Origin: Methylomonas rosea
GTDB lineage: Bacteria > Pseudomonadota > Gammaproteobacteria > Methylococcales > Methylomonadaceae
DNA length: 64,000 bases
Reading direction: 5' to 3'
Assembly (NCBI RefSeq): GCF_024505055.1
Contig: NZ_JANIBL010000016.1
Coordinates: forward strand, 1 to 64,000
In this document: positions 1 through 9,430 of the stretch, in pieces
How positions within the stretch are numbered: the first letter of the stretch is position 1
Layout: each line of letters opens with the position of its first letter
Made by a program: the position numbers and the translations under genes
The notes under the pieces: model-generated
Database searches by the model: none
What the model was told of the DNA's origin: nothing
What the model saw: only the letters and a program-made list of their open reading frames with translations

Positions 1-749
1 AGCAGGCCGGCGGCGCCGATGCCGCGATGCGCGGCTGGCGCCAGCCGTTGTCCGTTGCGATTGGCTACACCGTCGCTGACGATTTTACCGTCGGCGATGT
101 GCACAATGCGCTGGGCATGCGCGGCGACTTTGTCGTCGTGGGTAATCAGTAAAATGGTGCGGCCTTCCTGGTGTAGGGCTTTTAACAGGGCCATCACTTC
201 GGTGCCGCTCTGGCTATCCAGCGCGCCGGTGGGTTCGTCGGCCAGGATTACCGGCGGGTCGTTCATTAAAGCGCGGGCGATAGCAACGCGCTGTTGCTGG
301 CCGCCGGAGAGTTGCATGGGTTTGTGTTCGCTGCGGTCTGCCAAGCCCAATTTGCCGAGCAGTTGCAAAGCCCGCTGTCGGCGCTCAGGCTTGTTTAGGC
401 CGGCGTACAGGGCGGGGATTTCGATATTTTCGGCGGCGCTGGCGGTGTTCAACAAGTTGTAACGCTGGAACACAAAACCAAAACTTTCCCGGCGCAGCGC
501 TGCCAGTTGATCGGCATCTAGCTCGGCAACGCTCTGGCCCAGCACCCGGTAGCTGCCGACGTCGGCCTTATCCAGGCAGCCGATCAGATTCATCAACGTC
601 GATTTTCCGGAACCGGACTGGCCGATGATGGCCACAAATTCGCCGGGCCAGATGGTCAAAGACACATCGTCCAAGGCGCGGACAATGCTGTCGCCGTTGG
701 GATAAAAACGCTGAATATGTTTAAGTTCCAGCAGGGGCAGGGCGCTCAT
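1..749 (-). CDS. macB: MacB-type ABC transporter, ATP-binding domain (partial)
   Basis: This is the N-terminal 249 codons of an ABC transporter; the rest lies beyond the left edge. The nucleotide-binding domain is complete: Walker [10 protein letters not shown] near residue 42, the LSGGQQQR signature, Walker [13 protein letters not shown] and the switch histidine in LITHDD. The start ATG overlaps the macA stop in an ATGA, so the two are translationally coupled. MacB-family pumps work with a periplasmic adaptor and an outer-membrane channel to export macrolides, peptides or lipids. The membrane half that would separate MacB from a LolD-like free ATPase is not visible. The MacA neighbour favours MacB. 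Confidence 0.85.
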   Translation of the reverse strand, partial: MSALPLLELKHIQRFYPNGDSIVRALDDVSLTIWPGEFVAIIGQSGSGKSTLMNLIGCLDKADVGSYRVLGQSVAELDADQLAALRRESFGFVFQRYNLLNTASAAENIEIPALYAGLNKPERRQRALQLLGKLGLADRSEHKPMQLSGGQQQRVAIARALMNDPPVILADEPTGALDSQSGTEVMALLKALHQEGRTILLITHDDKVAAHAQRIVHIADGKIVSDGVANRNGQRLAPAAHRGIGAAGL

Positions 750-1954
750 AGTCTGGGGACTCCGGCACCGGGATAGCCTTGGTCTTTTTTGCGGTTTTTG
801 GCTTTATCCTCTTTACCGGCCGGGATTTGCACCCGGTCGCCTGCCGCTAGACCTGCCAGTACTTGCACGAAGCGCCGGGTTCTCAAGCCAATTTGTACGA
901 TTTTGTCTTGCGGGCCTTGCTCGGTAAGCACTTTCACTTGGTAAGCGTGGCCGTCGTTTTGATCCTGGTTACGCTGGCGCGGCCCCAGGACATTGACGGG
1001 AATCAGCGGCACTTGTTCGGCCTTGCCCAATACAAAGAACATTTGCGTGCTCATGCCGGTCATTAGCTGCCGGTCGCGGTTATCCACATCAACCAATACG
1101 TTGTACAGCACCACATTATTGATCACTTCCGGCGTCGGCAAAATCTGTCGCACCGTGCCTTGCCAGCGCCGTTCGCCGGAGCCCAGCGTGGTGAAATACA
1201 CCGGCATGTCCGAGCGCAAACGCATCACATCGGCCTCCGCTACCTGGGCGCGCACCGTCATGGTGTCCAGCTTGGCCAGTTGCAGGATGGTCGGGGTGGT
1301 TTGGTTGGCGTTCAAGGTTTGGCCTTCGCGGGCTTTCTGATCGACCATGGTGCCGTCCATGGAGGCAAAGATTTTGGTAAAACCCAGGTTGGTCTTGTCG
1401 CCGTTTAAGGTCGATTGCACTTGTTCGATTTGCGCTTGCAGTGATTCGGCGGTGGCTTTGGCGTTTTTTAAGGTGAACTCGCTATTCTGAAAATCCTGGA
1501 CGCTGATGCCTTTGCTTTGCAGCAACTCGCGGTTACGATCGTATTGTTGTTGAGCAAACACTACTTGAGCCTGTTGGCCGGCTAGTTGCGCCTGCAAGTT
1601 CTTGATATTGGCTTCGTCGGCGGCCACGCGAGCGGCGTAGATGCGCGGATCGATTTGTGCCAACAACTGGCCGGCCTGGACGTTATCGCCGATTTTGACG
1701 TAGATTTTTTGCAACTGGCCGGTGACCTGTGCGCCGACATCCACGTATTCCTTGGGTTCCAGTTTGCCTTGAGCGGTGACGTTTTCTTCAAGATCGCCCA
1801 GGGTCACTTCCACGCTATCGACGTGGTCCTGGTCGGCATTTTTGGGTTGTTTGAGAAAATGCCAGCCGCCGAGGGCACCCGCGATAACCAGAGAAAACAC
1901 GATGAGCCAGCGCAGACGTTGGCGGTTTAACGATGAATCGGGAGATTGCGGCAT
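746..1954 (-). CDS. macA: MacA-like periplasmic adaptor (HlyD family)
   Basis: Membrane-fusion protein of a tripartite efflux pump. There is an N-terminal membrane anchor ([15 protein letters not shown]) and a lipoyl-type half ([27 protein letters not shown]). A long alpha-helical hairpin rich in Gln and Ala spans roughly residues 100-190. The other lipoyl half follows ([11 protein letters not shown]), then beta-barrel and membrane-proximal domains. The open frame can extend to a TTG at 1966, but the ATG at 1954 (MPQSPDSS) is preferred. Neither start has a strong Shine-Dalgarno site. The gene ends in ATGA overlap with macB, the expected partner. The substrate cannot be told from sequence. Confidence 0.88.
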   Translation of the reverse strand: MPQSPDSSLNRQRLRWLIVFSLVIAGALGGWHFLKQPKNADQDHVDSVEVTLGDLEENVTAQGKLEPKEYVDVGAQVTGQLQKIYVKIGDNVQAGQLLAQIDPRIYAARVAADEANIKNLQAQLAGQQAQVVFAQQQYDRNRELLQSKGISVQDFQNSEFTLKNAKATAESLQAQIEQVQSTLNGDKTNLGFTKIFASMDGTMVDQKAREGQTLNANQTTPTILQLAKLDTMTVRAQVAEADVMRLRSDMPVYFTTLGSGERRWQGTVRQILPTPEVINNVVLYNVLVDVDNRDRQLMTGMSTQMFFVLGKAEQVPLIPVNVLGPRQRNQDQNDGHAYQVKVLTEQGPQDKIVQIGLRTRRFVQVLAGLAAGDRVQIPAGKEDKAKNRKKDQGYPGAGVPRL

Positions 1955-2255
1955 GGCACTAATCAATGGCTACTTTGGGGTTACGGATATTTTCCCGACC
2001 AGCAGTAGTGGCGATGGCTTCGACAGCGGATAGCAGGAGGTGGCTTGCGGAGTGCGGGAGCGCTAGCTCAAATCGTCTGCCAAGCCTGAGGGGAGTTTAT
2101 GCTTTGGTATCTTTGTTGGCAATACTGGAAAGGTAAAGCTTGGTAAAGATGGGGTTGCATTTGACGTCATAAACTCGATCATGGAAAATCGCGATCCCAT
2201 CAGTTTAAATGATAGATATTTTACGTGTTCGAGCAAAGTAAAAGGTAATCAATAC

Positions 2256-3242
2256 ATGGAATACAATAGTAGAAAGCATCTTGTTTTATCGGTCTTTAGT
2301 GGAGGATTGCTGGCCCTGACGCCCGCAACCCAGGCCATGGCTTCTTATACATACAGCTATTTTGACGCACCCGACGCCGTTGCCGGAGTGTACGCTCTCG
2401 GAACAGGCGGAACCTTTGTGTTCGGCATCAATGCCAGCGGACAGGTCGTCGGATATTTCACCAACCCTGCTGGATACAATCACTACCATGGCTTCGTATC
2501 CACCAGCGCCGGCTACACTACGCTCGATGTTCCCAATACATACTACACGGATGCGAACAGCGTTAACGCTGGAGGGCAAGTGTCCGGAACAACTCACTAC
2601 GACGGAGCGAGGCATGGCTTCGTTTACGACGGCAGCAGTTACCAGACTCGAGACGTACCGGGCGCAGACTCAATATTCAGATATGTCATCAATGACGCCG
2701 GTCAGGCCGCAGGTTTTATTTGGAACGACACCGGCTATCATGGTTTCACTTTCGACGGCAGTAATTACAAAATCCTTGACGCTCCCAATTCACAGAGCGG
2801 CACCACTTATGTTTACGGCATCAACAATATCGGCCAAACTACCGGCTATTTTCTGGATCAGAACGGGTATCACGGTTTTATTTATAACGGTAGCAGTTAC
2901 AAGACCTTTGATGCGCCTAACACAACTTACACATTTGCCTACGGCATCAATGATCTTAGCCACGTGGTGGGGAATTTCTACGATTTTGCGGCCAATAGAG
3001 ATAAGGGCTTCGTCTATAACGGCAGTACCTTCGAGGCTCTGGATGTGCCCGATGCCACAAACGGCACTTATGCCTACGGTATTAATAATAACGGCCAGGT
3101 GGCAGGCTATTTTCTCGATGCTAGTGGTGCGCACGGCTTTATCGCCACGCCCGCTGCGGTTTCGGTTCCCGCCGCCGTCTGGTTGTTCGGTACTGCCTTG
3201 GCGGGGTTTGTTGGCTTTGGGCGGTCCAAGCGCGGAAATTAA
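2256..3242 (+). CDS. Exported HAF-repeat protein with VPLPA-CTERM-like sorting tail
   Basis: The start is the ATG at 2256, 9 nt after AAAGG; the longer frame from 2181 lacks a site. A signal peptide (LVLSVFSGGLLAL, ending near TQAMA) precedes six tandem repeats of about 42-45 residues. Their core is YGIN-x2-GQ-x2-GYF...GYHGF-x-Y-x-GS-x-Y-x-T-x-D-x-P, which matches the 'HAF family' extracellular repeat. The C-terminus has the tripartite sorting layout: VPAAVWLF motif, hydrophobic helix, then basic RSKR. Such tails are trimmed by exosortase-type enzymes and the protein goes to the envelope or biofilm matrix (known for the class). No exosortase is in the window. The biological role is unknown. 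Confidence 0.75.
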   Translation: MEYNSRKHLVLSVFSGGLLALTPATQAMASYTYSYFDAPDAVAGVYALGTGGTFVFGINASGQVVGYFTNPAGYNHYHGFVSTSAGYTTLDVPNTYYTDANSVNAGGQVSGTTHYDGARHGFVYDGSSYQTRDVPGADSIFRYVINDAGQAAGFIWNDTGYHGFTFDGSNYKILDAPNSQSGTTYVYGINNIGQTTGYFLDQNGYHGFIYNGSSYKTFDAPNTTYTFAYGINDLSHVVGNFYDFAANRDKGFVYNGSTFEALDVPDATNGTYAYGINNNGQVAGYFLDASGAHGFIATPAAVSVPAAVWLFGTALAGFVGFGRSKRGN

Positions 3243-3286
3243 TTGGATCAGATGCGTTAAAACGTAGGCTGCCGTATACAGCATGC

Positions 3287-3311
3287 ACCGCATCCTTCAG
3301 AAGGGTGCGGT
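3287..3311 (+). terminator. Stem-loop after the HAF-repeat gene
   Basis: An 11-bp stem (ACCGCATCCTT / AAGGGTGCGGT, one G-U pair) closes a 3-nt CAG loop about 45 nt after the stop codon. It is followed only by a short, T-poor run, so it is a plausible but not classical intrinsic terminator. It lies between two convergent genes. Confidence 0.5.
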
Positions 3312-3426
3312 TTGTAAACTCACCGTACCTACGTCGGCCCACGGCGGGCGAATTGCAGTCTGGTTTTTATGGAACAACAACTGCACCAATCTTTCTAAAC
3401 ATCGAATCGCTCCGAATACTCCAAGC

Positions 3427-5076
3427 TCAACCAAAAAATGCCAACCGTGCCGCCTCCCGCTCGCCGCCGTCGAAAAAGCGCAAAGCCCATTGATCGGTGG
3501 CGTCCAAAAAACCGGCTTTGGGATCGGTTTTCTGTTGTTTAGCTATCCAGCTGACATGGTCGCGGAAATAGTAATGATCGAACATGCGCATAAACTCGCC
3601 CAAATAAACGTCGGCAACCGCTGTATCGCCGATGATGAATAACTGGTTTTCGTCGTTGAACTTGCAGGAGTTGGTGCTGAAGTTGGCCGAGCCGGTGACG
3701 ACCAATGGCTTGTCGGAGAGCGGGTCTACCAGCAGAATTTTGGTATGCACGTGTACGCCGGAATGATGCTTGGACTCGGCTAATAATCGGCCTTGCCATA
3801 CTTCCAGGACTGATTTTTCGTTAATGGCGGCGCTGGCCGCCAGTTGGGTGTTGGGGGCGTCGTGCAAGGCTTTATCCACTACGCTGCGGGTATTCAACAA
3901 ACCCAGCACGTGTGCAGGTGCTGTGACTAGGGCGGCTTCCAGTTCGTCGTGCATCGCAAACGGTGCGGTAAAGCAGATCAGGCGTTTGCTTGCTTTTACC
4001 CATTCCGCGCATTCGCTGATGGCTTCGGTTGATCTACGCGGGCTGAGTACCAAATGCGATCCCGCCGCTGTCGTTGCCGGCGGTTGGGTTAAGCTCATCA
4101 CCAGTTTCCGCGAATCGGCTCCCGGTAAACTGGGATTCTTCCAGACGGCTTGATGCCAAGCTAAATATTGTTTGGCGACTGTGGCATCGCTGATGACGTG
4201 ACCGACGTTGGACTGCCCGTAAATCGCGCCATCGGTGAAATTAGTGGAGCCGGTCCACACCGAAATCGGTTGGCCTTTGCCGTTGCTGAGTACCATGAAT
4301 TTGTTATGCGAGATATTCAAGCCGGCACCGGTACGGGCCTTGCAGACGCTTTTTAAACCGTATTTTTTGATTTGCGGCAGCGCGTCTAGCGCGGGGCCGT
4401 CGCCTTTGCTGTCCAGCAAGCCGTCGTACAGAATTTCCAGTTTAACCTTGCGCAGCTTGGCGCGTTTCAAAGCCTCGAAAAACGTGTCTTTGGCCAATTC
4501 GTATAAAAATAAATGTAAACCCTGTTTAGCTTTGGCGGCATCGATATAGGCGATCAGGGCTTCCTCCAAGCCGCGCGATAGCCAGCGGCGCGCGTTCTGA
4601 TCGACGATTTCGCCGGGCGGCAAGTGCGGAAAACGCGACGCGAAAGCCTGGCTGGCGGCGGCGCTGCGATTAAAATGCACGGCATGTCCTTTGCTGCCGA
4701 CGGCGATCGGTTGTTCGCAACGGACTTGCACTGCAACGGATTCGAAAGTCTTTAATGCGCCCGGTTTTCCGGTCAGGGCGTGTAGGGTGTAAGTATACGT
4801 GCGGCCAGGTTTGGTGGTGTAGTCGCCCCAATGAAATTTCTGGATCGGGTGATAACGTGAGCTGACACTGTAGCCTTCATCGCCGGGTAGATCGAAGCGC
4901 TTCAAGCCGCGCAACCAAGTCACTTCGCCGTTCTCATGATCTTCGCGGCGGATGCCAAAGCCGAGTAAACCGCTGCAATAGGCTTTGGGGCAGGTAAATG
5001 CCAACAACACTACGTAAGTGCCGGCGATTGCTCTGATTTGCAAACCCTTGGGGCTAATGTTGATTTCGCTACGCAT
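3427..5076 (-). CDS. Phospholipase D-fold protein, two HKD motifs
   Basis: 549 residues. An N-terminal beta-rich region of about 130 residues (WGDYTTKPGRTYTYTLHAL, an Ig/fibronectin-like look) precedes a PLD catalytic core. The first HKD motif is HNKFMVLSNGKG...GSTNFTDGA and the second is HTKILLVDPLSDK...GSANFSTNS, so both active-site halves are present. The family hydrolyses phosphodiesters of lipids or nucleic acids; the substrate is not set by the motifs. No clear signal peptide is visible. GGAGA lies 6 nt before the ATG. The gene sits downstream of a secreted RNase on the same strand, 101 bp away. Confidence 0.8.
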   Translation of the reverse strand: MRSEINISPKGLQIRAIAGTYVVLLAFTCPKAYCSGLLGFGIRREDHENGEVTWLRGLKRFDLPGDEGYSVSSRYHPIQKFHWGDYTTKPGRTYTYTLHALTGKPGALKTFESVAVQVRCEQPIAVGSKGHAVHFNRSAAASQAFASRFPHLPPGEIVDQNARRWLSRGLEEALIAYIDAAKAKQGLHLFLYELAKDTFFEALKRAKLRKVKLEILYDGLLDSKGDGPALDALPQIKKYGLKSVCKARTGAGLNISHNKFMVLSNGKGQPISVWTGSTNFTDGAIYGQSNVGHVISDATVAKQYLAWHQAVWKNPSLPGADSRKLVMSLTQPPATTAAGSHLVLSPRRSTEAISECAEWVKASKRLICFTAPFAMHDELEAALVTAPAHVLGLLNTRSVVDKALHDAPNTQLAASAAINEKSVLEVWQGRLLAESKHHSGVHVHTKILLVDPLSDKPLVVTGSANFSTNSCKFNDENQLFIIGDTAVADVYLGEFMRMFDHYYFRDHVSWIAKQQKTDPKAGFLDATDQWALRFFDGGEREAARLAFFG

Positions 5077-5177
5077 GGCCGTCTCCGTTTAGATAGAGTG
5101 GATAGCCAGTTTACGTCTTTTAACCTTACGGTTGCGAGGCTGGCAATCGTCAAAAAATCGCGCTAAAGCCAGCGCAG

Positions 5178-5810
5178 CTATTTAATATTGCGCACCAAAA
5201 AATCCTTTTGCCCGCAAGACTTCGCTGCGCTTTTCACCACGTCGGCGCCGCAACCGGTTGCTGCGCCGCGTTTATCCAGACACACGAATATCTCCTTGAA
5301 GAAGCGTCCCCCGCCGCTACAGAACGGGGCGATGGCTGGTTTTTTCAACCACGGGTTGGCTTCGGTAAAGGCATTTTTCAGTCCATCCGCGGTGGTTCTG
5401 AAAGGTTTTTGCGGATTTTGGTAGTCTTCCGGGATGGTTACTTTGCCTTTCAGCGCTTGCGATAATTGAAAATAACCGGTTTGGGTCAGTCCGGAGCAGG
5501 TGCCGTGTTTTTCCCATTCGTGTTCGAATAAAAATTCGGAAGGATATAGTTCGGGAAATGCTTGCGCTTGGCTAGGCGCATAGGCTTCCTTGGTGCAAAA
5601 ACTTGGATAGCCCACATTGTATTGGGGCCATAAGCCATGCAGCACCAAGCCTAATTTTTTGCCGCACTGTTCGCGGTCTTTGGGTTGTTCTTCGCAATAA
5701 GTCGGCGACCACGACAAAGCCAGCACGTAAGCGTCGAATTTTCCGGGCCTGCCGTTGGCGGCCAGCTGGGTCGAGAATGCTGCCAAACATAGCAGTAACC
5801 AATATTTCAT
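5178..5810 (-). CDS. Secreted ribonuclease, T2 family
   Basis: 210 residues with a signal peptide (MKYWLLLCLAAFSTQLAA) and both T2 catalytic blocks: HGLWPQ (CAS I) and EHEWEKHGTC (CAS II), including the two catalytic histidines and the Glu/Lys. Eight or so cysteines fit a disulphide-rich periplasmic enzyme. T2 enzymes cleave RNA through 2',3'-cyclic phosphates; E. coli RNase I is the relative. GGAG is placed 7 nt before the ATG. It likely scavenges extracellular or periplasmic RNA (inference). Confidence 0.92.
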   Translation of the reverse strand: MKYWLLLCLAAFSTQLAANGRPGKFDAYVLALSWSPTYCEEQPKDREQCGKKLGLVLHGLWPQYNVGYPSFCTKEAYAPSQAQAFPELYPSEFLFEHEWEKHGTCSGLTQTGYFQLSQALKGKVTIPEDYQNPQKPFRTTADGLKNAFTEANPWLKKPAIAPFCSGGGRFFKEIFVCLDKRGAATGCGADVVKSAAKSCGQKDFLVRNIK

Positions 5811-5836
5811 AAATTGCTCCAGGTTTTACAATGTGG

Positions 5837-5886
5837 GGCGAATCAACTCGCCGAGGGAACCGCTGATAGGGCGAATGAATTCGCCC
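5837..5886. repeat. Pair of short REP-like palindromes
   Basis: Two hairpins lie between the RNase T2 start and the glnE stop: GGCGA-6 nt-TCGCC at 5837-5852 and GGGCGAA-TGAA-TTCGCCC at 5869-5886. The same theme (GTAGGGCGAATGCATTCGGC) recurs near 27340, so this looks like a dispersed palindromic repeat rather than a local operator. Confidence 0.55.
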
Positions 5887-5909
5887 CCTACATTTTCATT
5901 CGGTCAGCA

Positions 5910-8783
5910 TCAGAGCATAAACTGTAGCCAAATCCGTTCCACTTCGGCGCGCAGTTCTTGAAACTCATCACCGTGCGCCGTGGCGCTGAGGCCTTGCAGA
6001 ACCTGATGATGGCCGTAATCGCGATAGGCGCAATAGGCTCGTTTTAACAGCGAGGCATCGACCGGGGAAATAAAACCATGCTTTTGCAAGCCTTCCAGCA
6101 GGCGGACGTTGTCAGTGTAAGTCGCCAGACTCGGCTGCTGTGCGGTTTCGGCCAGTACGCCGAATTGGACGATGAACTCGATGTCGGCGATGCCGCCCTG
6201 GCTTTGCTTTAGATCGAATACCGCCGGGTCTTTCGGGGCCAGGTTGTCGCGCATTTTTTCGCGCATCTCCCGCACCTGGGTTTTCAACTCTTCGCGGTCT
6301 CTGGGCAAGGCTAAAATCCGGCCGCGGATTGCTTCGTAGCTGTGTTTTAAGCTTTCGTCGCCGGCCACGAAACGGCCGCGAACCAAGGCTTGATGTTCCC
6401 AGGTCCAGGCCTCGTTTTTTAAATACGCTTCGTAATGGTCGATATGCGTGACCAGCAAGCCGGAATCGCCGTTGGGCCGCAAGCGCAAGTCGGCCTCATA
6501 GAGAATGCCGGACAGCATTTTGGTATCCAGAATATGGCGGATTTTTTGGCCCAGACGTAAATAAAATTGACCGGCATTGATCGGTTTTTCGCCGTTGGTT
6601 TGCGCGTCACCGTCGGCGCACGCGTATAAAAACACCAAATCCAGATCGGAGCCATAGCCCAGTTCGATGCCGCCGAATTTGCCGAAGGCAATGATCGCAA
6701 AATTCTGCGGATCAGGACCGGTGCCGGGCGGGTGGCCATGCTTGCTGACCAGCATGTGCCAGGCGCACCGCAAGACCTGTTCCAGAATGGCTTCGGCGGT
6801 CCAGGTTAGATAGTCACTGACGATCATCACCGGAATTACGCCCATGATGTCGGCGGCAGCCACCCGCAACACGTTCAAGTGTTTGAACTGGCGTAATGCA
6901 ATCATCAGCTGCTCGCTGTCCTGGGTATCGACGCGGGCGAGTTCGCGTTGCAAGTCCTCGCGCAAGGCCTGTTTTTGCAGCGGGTCGTAGAGCGAGCGGG
7001 TATCCAGCAATTCGTCGAATAGAATCGGATACAGCGATAAATATTCGCAAATCCACGGACTAGCTGCCGCTAGTTTGATTAATTGATTCAGCGCGTCCGG
7101 GTTTTCGGCCAGCAAGGCCAGATAGACGTTGCGGCCGGCTACGGCTTCGAATAAATCCAGAATGCGCAGCAAGGTCGCGTCGGCATTTTCGCTGCTTGAT
7201 ACTTGCTCTATCAGTTGCGGCATTAACCGGTCCAACACCCCGGCGCCCTTGCTGGTCATGCGTTTAATGGCGTGCGATTCCTTAAAATCGACGAGAGCTT
7301 TTTGTAGGCTCAGCGGGTCGGCAAAGCCATAGTCTGTCAGCGCTTCCAGCGCCAGTTCGTTGTCGGCGCGGCTGGACCATATCAAGCGGGCGCTTTGTTG
7401 TTTGTTGTCCTGGTCGCTGAGCGAAAACACCTGCTCGAAAATATCCTGCACCGATGCGCGCACCTTATCCAACTCGGCTTTGAAAGCGCTCCAATCCTCG
7501 AAGTCCAGCGAATACGCCAGAATCCGTTGCGCCAGCGGATTGGCGGGAAGGTCGTGCGTTTGTTTGTCCTGGTATTGTTGTATGTGGTTTTCGACGCGGC
7601 GCAAAAAACGGTAGGCAAATTTTAAGGTTGCCACATCCTCAACGATCATCAACTCCAGTTCTTCCAGTACCGTGAGGATGGTCTGGATTTCCCGTTGTTG
7701 CAGCGCGACATCCTGGCCGCCGCGGATCAACTGAAAGGCCTGGCCAATGAATTCCACTTCGCGGATGCCGCCGGGGCCGAGCTTGACATTGTCGGCGCGG
7801 TCGCGGCGTTTCAGTTCCTGGGCAATCTGGAATTTTAAGGAGCGCAGTTCCTCGAATGCGCCGTAATCCAGATAGCGGCGATAGACAAAAGGTTTGATCA
7901 GCGCCGCTAGTTGCTTGCCGGTGTTAAAGTCCCCAGCCACTTGCCGGGCCTTGATCATCGCATAGCGTTCCCATTCTCTGGCTTGAGTCAGATAGTATTG
8001 CTCCATGCCGTCGAAATTCATGATCAATGGGCCGCTATCGCCGAACGGCCGTAGGCGCACGTCGGTGCGGAACACAAAACCGTCCACGGTTATCTCGTCC
8101 AGCATTTTTACCAGCGACCGGCAGATGCGGGTGAAAAATTCGCCGTAACTAATTTCCTTTTTCTCGGTGAGGACGCCGTCCTCGGCGTAAGCAAAGATCA
8201 GGTCTATGTCCGAGGAATAATTCAGTTCCCAGGCGCCGAGTTTGCCCATCCCCAGCACCACGATATTAAACGGTGTGCCGTCGGCCAGCGTCGGCGTGCC
8301 CCAACGCGCGCAAGCCTGGCGGTATAAAAAGTCCAGCGCGGTTTGAATGCAGGCCTCAGCCAGTGCGGTTAAATCGGTCAGCGTTTCGTCCAGATCGGAC
8401 CAGCCGGCCAGATCGCGCCAGGCGATTCTGATCATCTCCCGGCGGCGGAATAAGCGTAATTGCTTGGCTAATGCGGGTTCGCCTTCAGCCTTGCCGCTCT
8501 GTTGCAGTGCGGCGGCATAATCGGCGCGGCGCAAGGGGGCGAATAAATCGGTCGATGTTACCAGGTCCGGAATCAGATCGGGATTGCGCAGCCAGCTGTC
8601 ACTGATGAATTGGCTGCAAACACAGACTTTTAGCACCGAAGCGGAAAATACTTCGTTGCCGAAAATTTGGCGTTGCTCCTGACTCAGTTTTTCGTCGAGT
8701 TGAGAACAAAAGTCGGCGGCCAAGGTCCGCAGTTCATCCGGTAATAGCACTGTGTGCTGGGACAGCGAATCGAGAAGTGACAT
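5910..8783 (-). CDS. glnE: Bifunctional glutamine synthetase adenylyltransferase/adenylyl-removase
   Basis: 957 residues, the usual GlnE length. It has two nucleotidyltransferase domains in tandem. The N-terminal deadenylylase copy carries SSDIDLIFAYAE and the C-terminal adenylyltransferase copy carries GSDLDLVFLYA. Each is followed by the typical RLRPFGDSGPL or RLRPNGDSGLL block. GlnE adds and removes AMP on glutamine synthetase in response to PII, so it sets ammonia assimilation. AGGAT lies about 8 nt before the ATG. The gene stands alone and is divergent from the monoheme lipoprotein gene. Confidence 0.97.
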   Translation of the reverse strand: MSLLDSLSQHTVLLPDELRTLAADFCSQLDEKLSQEQRQIFGNEVFSASVLKVCVCSQFISDSWLRNPDLIPDLVTSTDLFAPLRRADYAAALQQSGKAEGEPALAKQLRLFRRREMIRIAWRDLAGWSDLDETLTDLTALAEACIQTALDFLYRQACARWGTPTLADGTPFNIVVLGMGKLGAWELNYSSDIDLIFAYAEDGVLTEKKEISYGEFFTRICRSLVKMLDEITVDGFVFRTDVRLRPFGDSGPLIMNFDGMEQYYLTQAREWERYAMIKARQVAGDFNTGKQLAALIKPFVYRRYLDYGAFEELRSLKFQIAQELKRRDRADNVKLGPGGIREVEFIGQAFQLIRGGQDVALQQREIQTILTVLEELELMIVEDVATLKFAYRFLRRVENHIQQYQDKQTHDLPANPLAQRILAYSLDFEDWSAFKAELDKVRASVQDIFEQVFSLSDQDNKQQSARLIWSSRADNELALEALTDYGFADPLSLQKALVDFKESHAIKRMTSKGAGVLDRLMPQLIEQVSSSENADATLLRILDLFEAVAGRNVYLALLAENPDALNQLIKLAAASPWICEYLSLYPILFDELLDTRSLYDPLQKQALREDLQRELARVDTQDSEQLMIALRQFKHLNVLRVAAADIMGVIPVMIVSDYLTWTAEAILEQVLRCAWHMLVSKHGHPPGTGPDPQNFAIIAFGKFGGIELGYGSDLDLVFLYACADGDAQTNGEKPINAGQFYLRLGQKIRHILDTKMLSGILYEADLRLRPNGDSGLLVTHIDHYEAYLKNEAWTWEHQALVRGRFVAGDESLKHSYEAIRGRILALPRDREELKTQVREMREKMRDNLAPKDPAVFDLKQSQGGIADIEFIVQFGVLAETAQQPSLATYTDNVRLLEGLQKHGFISPVDASLLKRAYCAYRDYGHHQVLQGLSATAHGDEFQELRAEVERIWLQFML

Positions 8784-8950
8784 AGGCGGTATCCTGTCGG
8801 CAAAACGGAAGCAGCATGATACCTAAACTGCGAACGCTACCCTAGATGGCGACCGAAAAAATATCCCTACCGGAATCGGGTAAACTTAAACCAGACCATG
8901 ATGCGGCTAATCGCCGCATCTTTCAGATTGATCGAACCGGAGCGCAACCC

Positions 8951-9430
8951 ATGAAAACCCTTTATCTATCGGCGATAGTCTTGATATTGAGCGCTTGTTC
9001 CAATCAAAGTAATCAGCATGCGCATCTGGAGGGCGGGCGGATTCAAACCGGCCAGCCGGCTTTGCATGCGGTACGCGATAATCAATTGCGCGAGTTGATG
9101 GATCGGATGGACAACTTGATGCAGGAGCGGTTTATGACCGAGCAGCAATTAGACGTCGAGCGCCGCAAGTATTCCCGGCAAATCGGTGAGGCAGCGCGGA
9201 ATTTGGCGGCAAATGTCGAAATCATGATTGCCGCTATGCCTGGCTTACAGCTAAATGCCGGCGAACAAACCGCATTTATAGCACTGGCCAACAAGCTGCG
9301 GGAGGAGATGCGCCAATTGCAGTTGATTACCGAGCAAAACCATATAGACGCCATTCCGGATAGTTTGCATGAAATCAACACGACCTGTACCTCTTGTCAC
9401 GCCTTGTTTAGAAAGCTGGAGGCTAGATGA
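8951..9430 (+). CDS. Monoheme c-type lipoprotein (cytochrome c'/c556-like layout)
   Basis: 160 residues. The start ATG at 8951 follows GGAG by about 8 nt and opens a lipoprotein signal with lipobox LSAC (Cys16); the upstream frame from 8846 is unlikely. The mature part is almost all helical, with a coiled-coil-like stretch (LMDRMDNLMQERFMTEQQLD). It ends with a single heme attachment site, CTSCH, 13 residues before the C-terminus. A C-terminal CxxCH in a helical protein is the layout of cytochrome c'/c556 (known family feature); assignment to that family is inference. The stop overlaps the porin start in an ATGA. Confidence 0.7.
   Translation: MKTLYLSAIVLILSACSNQSNQHAHLEGGRIQTGQPALHAVRDNQLRELMDRMDNLMQERFMTEQQLDVERRKYSRQIGEAARNLAANVEIMIAAMPGLQLNAGEQTAFIALANKLREEMRQLQLITEQNHIDAIPDSLHEINTTCTSCHALFRKLEAR

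Noticed and set aside
2362..3267. 301-codon frame shifted relative to the HAF-repeat gene
   Set aside because: Thr/Met/Ile-rich translation without domains. The repeat periodicity belongs to the other frame.
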